From NCBI RefSeq assembly GCF_014529535.1, contig NW_023503332.1, positions 62,001 to 126,000 of the forward strand: DNA of 64,000 nucleotides, written 5' to 3'. The DNA comes from Bradysia coprophila (Eukaryota; Arthropoda; Insecta; Diptera; Sciaridae). The translations under genes were made by a program, and so were the position numbers. Every line of letters starts with the position of its first letter. The stretch's first letter is position 1. The notes under the pieces were generated by a model, which saw only the letters and a program-made list of their open reading frames with translations, was not told where the DNA came from and searched no databases. Shown one piece after another: positions 57,460 to 64,000 of this stretch.

Positions 57460-60383
57460 CTATGGTATAAACGAGTAGCTAATGTTGTAGATGCATGGCG
57501 ACCAAAATTCCGATACACTCCTCACATTGAACAAATTAAAATATGTCGAAGCTACCGTCGCTAATACTCCGAAAATAATTACAGCAACTGAAAGGACATA
57601 GTCGCTGTACAATAAATAGAACAATTTACAAATCGTCGTCCCGAATTTTGCACAACATTTGCTGGGTACCGGAATTTTTTGCGCCTTAAACGTCCCGTAC
57701 CGTCTCTGTCTCAAAGTGTAATCTTCTTCACTATCGTCATCCAATGCAGACGTTCTCGCTATGATGCCTTTGATCAGTTCATTGTCGTAGGATTGTTCCA
57801 TTTTCAGAATTTTTGTGTAGAGCAACGGTGGCAGTATGAACATTAACGGACCGGTAAGTGTGCCTAGAAGTTCGGTTTTATGTCTATGAAATAACAGTCG
57901 GAAAGAACCCATTTTATTCTATTATTGCCTCCAATAATTCCCATGACAAGGTCAAATTTCGGTACCAGTTCACCCAACAATACGGCGAGACCCAGAAGGA
58001 GTGACCGAACCAAACATCGTTTCAGGCTGAATTCTAAAAGAAAAGGAAGTGCGAGAGTAATCCATTAAGAACGGATCAGGCATGAGCGCCGACGGAGAAA
58101 CCTCGGCGGCGGCTAGCCGAAAAAAATTTCTCGGCGGCGGCGAAAAAGTCAGCTTGAGCCGGCTTAAAACGGCTCGGCTGGAGGTTCCTTTTAACTTTTT
58201 TTCAAAATAAAAACGTTTAGATAAATTCATGGAAAATGAACTAGTAAGCATGAAAATGAAATTGTACGGAACGCGAAAATGTAGGTAGATTAGGTTGTTC
58301 AAAGTGCAAGTGGAACTGGTCTTGTTACAAGCAAGTCTCTAAGTCTAAGGTTCACTAACACGTCAAGTTTTATTGCCTCAAAACTTGAACTAAATGGAAA
58401 ATCATGCTCCGGTACACTCATTTAACTCATTAAGAAAATGGTTTTCGAGAAGAAATCGAAAGCTCACGAAAATCAAGTAAAAATTGAAAAGAAAAAAAAT
58501 CGAGAAAATTAGCAAAGATCGATAAAGTTTTCTCAAATTTGTGAATTAATTGATTGTGCGCCTTCGGCTCGTTCCGCAAAGGTCATACTTGCCAAAACAA
58601 CAAACTTAGAAGCGAGGACGTAATATACCATTCTGGAAAATTCATGAAAATTCAAGAAAATTTTCTAAATTTTCTTAATTTTGAAAAAAAAATAATCAAA
58701 ATGTACTTGAGCTGCTTAGGATCAACAGGAATCTCGGTTTTCAAAATTATTTCACCCATTCACCTTTCGAAATCTTTATTTCATTTTCCAGCCGTTTCAA
58801 GCCGGCTTGAGCCGTGTTTTTGGCACCGGCTCGGCTGCGGCGCGGCTTGCTCAAATGGCCGGCGGCGGCTTATTTTCGGCGGCGCTTATGCCTGGAACGG
58901 ATGATGACCGGGAAACATTTCTTACTTTTGGGAATTTTCAGCTGTTCTTCGATATGTTGAAACAAAGGCGATGTTCCAACGGCACTCGATAAGCACAGTT
59001 GCAGAGTGACCAGCATGATTGCGAAATATAAAACGTTGCTCTTCGGTAATATTTCCAGAACATTTGACGAAATCGATGCTCCATATCGGTACCCAGCCAC
59101 TACCGTGGTAGTCACGGCCATAAAGGACGTTACTAGAATTTTAGATAAAGCAAATCTTAACTTTCGAATCACACAAACAGCAAAACGCTACACCCAACTA
59201 ATTATGCCAAGGCAAACGGCCGATCCAATTTTGTGTTTTTGTTGCATATCCACTTGAATGGTCATCAGCATCGGATGTATGTCAAATTGAAAGATTATCA
59301 TTCCGTATGTTTGTAATAAATTTTCGATCGACGGTGCACCCAATTCGATTCCCTTGAATCGATATTCCGTACCGTCCAAAATGATGGCAGCCCAAATGAG
59401 CAGCGCAACCGCTGAACACGTGAATACTGATACACTTGCTAATGCTCTGAAATCGTTAGGACATGTTACGGAAAACTTCACTCACTCACATTTCACTTGT
59501 CCTACTTCATATTCTTTGGTGAGCCAAGCCACATAATCGGACACATGAACAGACCAATCAGTACGAGCCAATAACAAAATGAGAAATAAAAGTTTCCGTT
59601 GCTTATTCGGTTCCCAAGCAGTTGAAGATTTTGTGCAGCTGCGAAACGAATTTCAAAATTCACACTTATAGATCCTGTGGCTTGACCGAAATGCGACTTC
59701 AACGTTACCGACTAATAAATTCGGAACGCCTCCTCCAAACACTGTCATATCCAGCAATATTGTAACGAAATTCCTCATACATTTTCCGTAAACAAGCTCG
59801 GCTACTGCAGCATACGGATAACGATTTTTGTTGATGATCGTCGGATTGAGTTTTTCAGCAATGATCCAGCAGCGTCCCAATATCACCGCCGTATACACTT
59901 GAATGGTGATGACGAAAAACAGTAAAGGAATTCCATAGTATCCTTTGGAGAAAGTAAACAACAGTCATTTACATAACTAGAGATATAAATCGAATCCGTT
60001 TTCGTGTTATTTTTATGATTTGAGGCGAAGCCGAGTTCGGTAAATCAATTTTACTGCTGACGGGCAACGAAAGAAGTGCTTGAATTGTTAGGAAAAGTAC
60101 TGCATTTGTCTCATATGCAGCATGCAATCGTCTTTTCCTTTCGTGGTTTTATTTTCGTCAAAAATACATAAAAATTACCGCAATTTATAAGCGCAGCTGG
60201 TAGTGCGATAATGGGAAAAACACCGAATAAGTCAACAACACATAACGTCCCGAAGCACACTGATAATCCTTTGATTTCTTTGGTACCTCGAATTGCTATT
60301 CGAAATGTTTGTCTCGGATTTTGAAAACGAAATTGCTGACGACGATAAAATTCGGCAATTCTTCTTTTAACACTGCCGGCCAT
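57460..60383 (-). CDS. Amino-acid transporter (Aa_trans, SLC32/36/38 type), 7 exons
   Basis: Read on the minus strand, exons 60383-60179, 59942-59709, 59638-59506, 59446-59199, 59132-58926, 58033-57929 and 57863-57460 join in frame into 511 residues. Motifs fit the amino acid/auxin permease family: VVDLFGVFPIIALP and GYYGIPLLFF (segments 1-2), AVILGRCWIIAE, MTVFGGGVPNLLV, then FQFDIHPMLMTIQVDMQ, LQLCLSSAVG, GELVPKFDLVMGIIG and LTGPLMFILPPLLY. About eleven membrane segments are expected. The family moves neutral amino acids with H+ or Na+ across plasma, lysosomal or vesicular membranes. Intron 6 is GC-AG (GAG/GCAATA); intron 4 has a weak donor (GTTGGG). Intron 5 is enlarged by a hAT-like insertion. 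The stop is 113 bp from that of the lipase-CLCA gene. Orthologue not named. Confidence 0.85.
58077..58894. mobile_element. GC-rich hAT-like non-autonomous element in an intron
   Basis: Left end CAGGCATGAGCGCCG and right end CGGCGCTTATGCCTG are inverted copies, with CGGCGGCGGC and GAGCCGGCTT blocks mirrored inside. The perfect 8-bp sequence GAACGGAT flanks both ends (58069-58076 and 58895-58902), as hAT elements produce. No transposase frame. It lies in intron 5 of the amino-acid transporter, 24 bp inside the splice donor; without it the intron would be about 66 bp. Confidence 0.87.
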
Positions 60384-61436
60384 TGTGTACAATGATCCGG
60401 TGATGTGTAGTCTTAACTTTGGGATCGATATATTCTACACACTTTCATAACAAAAGGCTTGGTACGACTGCATTACGTTCCTAGCAATACAGTTGAAAAA
60501 CGAATCGGACAAACATCTACTGAAGGTATACAAAACTACATTTTTCTTAGTCGAATACGTATAACTACACAAGTCTCTAAGCAATGAAATTGCTAAATCA
60601 GAAATGTTGTGTTGCATTGTTCAATGCGTTGTTGTCCTCAGATGATGCCGTACAAGTTTTTCGAAACGAAAGAGATATCATTTTCACAACAGCGAATGTA
60701 TCAAATATCTTCGGTGTTTACTCTGCATATATAACCCCACGATAAACTAATCTTCGATTGAACATTGTGATTTCATATTCAATCAAAAAACGATACGAAA
60801 ATATTATGCCGAGTATTCTCTGTGGAGGTTGTACGCATTTTTGAATTGTATTTGATGACAAAAGCACAATCGATTGCACAATCGATTAATATCGGAATTC
60901 TGAGTCCTTCACCTATTGTGAAAGTTTCCTGTACAGAGATAATTCAACGAGTTTAAAATTGGCTTGAATTGAATTCGAACAGATCTTCCCCATTCAAAAA
61001 TTTTCATAGAGACGGATCCATAAGGTGGGAAACCAGGCGCATCAGTTGAATCCAATCATATCCTTTATTAAAACTTTATTTTGATTGATGGACACCGTAA
61101 GTAATAACTGCACTACAATTGCTCATCGACAGGTGCGAAAGTGCCTAGAATCAACCGTGCACAATTTTGTCTCAAGACATGAAAAGAAAATCATAAAACC
61201 GATTCAGCTGATCAATTTTGAATAAGTGCATGGGTAACGAGCAATTATTAAGAGTAAGTCGAGTAAGTAAAATAATGGTCGAGCAAGTTAATAAGAAAAT
61301 TATCGAAAAATTAATTAACAATTTTTTCAATTTTGTTGTCGGAGACGACACTTGCCCAACAAGAACCTCAAGAACCCCAGGGACGTATTTATGGAGGATA
61401 TCAAGTAGATATTCGAAACGCACTATTTAATGGTGT
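60384..61436. other. Upstream region of the transporter, no gene
   Basis: Contains the presumed promoter and leader of the minus-strand transporter just above 60383. The remainder is AT-rich and without a recognisable gene. Confidence 0.45.
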
Positions 61437-62554
61437 ACATCATGTCCGGAGCGATAGCGGAGGACTTGACGCAGTCTAACTTCCAAAAAAAGAACGAAGA
61501 AAATTTTTTGAGACGCGGCAACTATATATAGCCGAACATTTCAGTTTCTACCCTTTGGTTTATATCACCACAAAACATATTCTATCATATTCTCGCTTCA
61601 AATACGAGCAAAACGAGCTATCACTCGACTATGTAGGTTTAAAATTGCCGGAGATACATCGTTTTGAAATTGGCACTTTTCATAGAAAATACACCAAATT
61701 GACTTTTTCCAAACAATCAAAATCTTTCAACTTACTCTGTATGTTTCTATCTATCTGTCTATCTATCTATCGACGGTCGATCTCGGAAACCAGTCAGCCA
61801 ATCTCCAAGAAATTTTGCAGGAGTCTCAGGGTCGGCATAAAAATGAATATGTGATACGCCATTACCTCAGGAAAAACCAGAATTTTGTTTTATTGACCTC
61901 GAAGTGGTTTCTGAGTGTGGTTTTCGAGGGTCGGGAACGCGTTTTCGGCTGTAGCTTAGCTGTATTGAAACCTACAGAGGCGTGCGACCCATCAAATGAA
62001 AGGTATTCGTAACACGATTCGAACAAAAAAATAATTAAAAAAATCGGGGCAGATTCGTTTGAGCTAGAGTGATTAGAGTGACCAAATTTTGAGCTACTCA
62101 AGCGTAGGATGAAAGGACTAATATTTTTGCGATTATGAGAGATAGAGAGTTACTTTCTTCGGCAAAGTCTCAGAGTTTTACGAGTAGAACAGAGGGGCAT
62201 ATGTGAAAAATGTCGAAAGTTGGAAATGGGTGGGTCAATTGGGGTTTTGGAGATATTTCTTGAATGGTGGCAGATAGAGAATTACTTTCTTCGTCAAATT
62301 TTCGAATTTCGTCCGATTTTCGTCAAATTTTCGATTTTCGTCAAATTTTCGATTTTCGTCAAATTTTCGATTTTCGTCAAATTTTCGATTTTCGTCAAAT
62401 TTTCGATTTTCGTCAAATTTTCGAATTTCGTCAAATTTTCGATTTTCGTCAAATTTTCGAATTTGGTCAGATTTTCAAATTTCGCCAAATTTCCGAATTT
62501 CTGTTATAAACTGTTATAAAAAGCAGTGTTGACTACACTTCTAAAACGACTGAT
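61437..62554. repeat. Composite dispersed repeat, copy 2 (inverted)
   Basis: Inverted copy of about 14470-15892. It starts CATCATGTCCGGAGCGATAG and runs through the GTCTATCTATCTATC stretch and the 18-bp array. The array is shorter here (about 62290-62495). Short frames are repeat-derived. Confidence 0.78.
62290..62495. repeat. 18-bp tandem array, TCAAATTTTCGATTTTCG type
   Basis: About eleven units, the reverse complement of the array at 14526-14911 and more homogeneous than it. Confidence 0.88.
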
Positions 62555-63044
62555 ATCCCAACAAAAATCTCTTCGAGAAAAGTGTGACGCAGTCTTTGAA
62601 GTACAATTTCTAAAATGAATGATATCGCTAGAGTTGACGCTTTCAGCTTCGTTACGCAAAAATTAAATTTTACACCCAATTTTAGTTCAAACAAGCTGGC
62701 TTAGTTTTTCTCATCATCTGCCAAATAATTTTTACCAAAAAAAAAATTTGGCTGGAAACAACCAAAATTTTACCAAAAAAATCTGCGTCGCAAAGTGGCA
62801 AATGTTCAGGAACAGACTAGCAAGAAAATTTATCCGCAACATGTGACGCAGATTTTTTTGGTAAAATTTTAGTTGTTTCCAGTCAAATTTTTTTTTTTGG
62901 TAAAAATTATTTGAACTAATTGGGTGTAAAATTTAATTTTTGCGTAACGAAGCTGAAAGCGTCAACTCTAGCGATATCATTTATTTTAGAAATTGTACTT
63001 CAAAGACTGCGTCACACTTTTCTCGAAGAGATTTTTGTTGGGAT
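62555..63044. mobile_element. Repeat X as an inverted pair
   Basis: A forward copy starts ATCCCAACAAAAATCTC at 62555. A reverse copy ends GAGATTTTTGTTGGGAT at 63044. About 50 bp of unique sequence separates the arms. If ATCCCAAC is the true terminus this is one foldback element; the lone X copies elsewhere would then be half elements. Its right end directly abuts protease-coding sequence. Confidence 0.7.
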
Positions 63045-63797
63045 TGTTATTATTCATAAAGAACCGACTCCGGGTCAAGCCCTTCAGGCCGAAGGATGTT
63101 GTGGCTCAATTTTAAAGACAAACCTAATTCTAACAGCTGGACACTGTCAGTTGTAACCACTTTGGAAGCTTTGGAATTTATTTTTTCCTCTCTTCATTTG
63201 TTTGATTTTAATTTCAAAGGTATCAAAAATGACACAACTGGTGAGGAATATGGACCTGATCGTTATCTAATCTACGTGAGATCCAATATGAAACAAGGCT
63301 GAGAAGTACATAATGTTAAAACAGTTCACCTTCATCCTAAATATTGAATTAGAAGATCATATCGAACTCAATCGTAAAACGGGACTTCTGCCCCTTGCTA
63401 TGGAAAGCGATGAAATTGGAGCTAATGTGTCCGTTGCAGGATAGGGTTCGGATCCAGCCAATCTAAGTGAAAACCGCTTGCAAGAAGTTCATTTGAAAGT
63501 CGTAACGATGAAAAAATGTATGGAACCGCTCGGAATTACTGACGGAAAACTTAAAGACTATGAGAAACACATCGTTTGTGCAGGAGCTAAACACAAGCCA
63601 CGGTGACTCAGGTGAGCTTAGTTGTATTGTTATAAAAACCGGGGATACATTTATTGCATTTTTCTTATTCATGAGGGCCTATCATTGATGCGTCTACAAA
63701 GCGACAAGTTGGAATTGTATCTTCTGGTTCTTTGGACTGTACCAACTCCTTGCCTAGATTTTACACTAAAATTACAGACAACTTGGACTTCATTTAA
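63045..63797 (+). pseudogene. Broken trypsin-like serine protease (S1) gene
   Basis: Pieces of a chymotrypsin-fold protease appear in order: GSILKTNLILTAGHC (catalytic His), a region ending HLHPKY, then SVAG-stop-GS where VAGWG is expected, HIVCAGAKHK, a GDSG block (catalytic Ser) before a splice-like site near 63611, and a clear C-terminus (RQVGIVSSGSLDCTNSLPRF then DNLDFI) ending at 63797. In-frame stops (about 63301 and the TAG in VAG*G) and frame changes near 63345 and 63595 break it, and the active-site Asp region is not convincing. The start, with the signal and propeptide, is missing where repeat X abuts. Sequencing errors could explain single breaks but not all of them. Confidence 0.75.
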
Positions 63798-64000
63798 AGC
63801 TGATGGGTGCAGCAGCGATGTCAGTAATTTGGAATGATATCCTTTTTTAAAGGCAACAAGCTAGGGCATCATCGATAAAGTATGTCATTGTATGCCGAAA
63901 GCACCCTAAAACTTTGTAGAACCACACAATTTAATCCATTTATTTCAGCACTTTTAATCAATAAATTTTTATTTTGCAACCGTATTAACCGCGTCTTACG
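63798..64000. other. Protease 3' flank
   Basis: AT-rich sequence after the protease relic; AATAAA-like AATAAATTT at about 63959. No gene seen. Confidence 0.4.

Noticed and set aside
62920-63156. A frame joining repeat sequence to a protease start
   Set aside because: The first 40 or so codons are repeat X; only the part after 63045 resembles a protease.

Overview
The window is animal nuclear DNA and most likely comes from a dipteran insect. The genes have short spliced introns, usually 60-80 bp. The Ugalt-like and small-optic-lobes-like proteins follow the fly versions closely, and the intergenic DNA is AT-rich and full of foldback elements, MITEs and retroelement pieces. A lower dipteran such as a fungus gnat would fit, but that is only a guess. 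All gene models below were spliced by hand from GT-AG (one GC-AG) sites and frame continuity.

Layout. 1-2.5 kb: a divergent pair, a NUDT8-like Nudix hydrolase (minus strand, cut by the window edge) and a UDP-galactose transporter. 3-5.3 kb: a foldback element whose arms are minisatellites, with a TRIM-type LTR element inside it. 8.3-11.8 kb: an intact DDE transposase gene with a C-terminal SWIM finger, lying between a CT-rich minisatellite and a higher-order tandem array. 13-15.9 kb: MITEs and a composite repeat that recurs inverted at 61.4-62.6 kb. 16.5-18.4 kb: a four-exon gene joining a TALE homeodomain to about nine C2H2 fingers. 21.6-27.7 kb: an eleven-exon small-optic-lobes calpain (calpain-D) gene.

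28.85-47.9 kb is a recent tandem duplication of about 9.3-9.7 kb. Each copy holds several MITEs, a BTB-BACK gene, and a hAT-like element with perfect 8-bp target duplications carrying a 405-codon open frame for the C-terminal part of an R2-type retrotransposon protein (RT thumb, zinc knuckle, restriction-like endonuclease). The junction lies inside the arm of a foldback element and has a 12-bp hairpin. 48.9-53.5 kb: Penelope, SINE-like and LINE relics and a 700-bp foldback with a central hairpin.

54.1-57.3 kb: a secreted protein in which a complete pancreatic-type lipase domain is joined, partly within one exon, to the von Willebrand A and C-terminal domains of a CLCA protein. It converges on a seven-exon amino-acid transporter (57.5-60.4 kb, minus strand) that carries a second hAT-like element in an intron. 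The window ends with a broken trypsin-like protease gene abutting an inverted repeat pair.

The best candidates for something new are the lipase-CLCA fusion, the TALE homeodomain-zinc finger protein, and the hAT-like element that has taken up a retrotransposon endonuclease frame.
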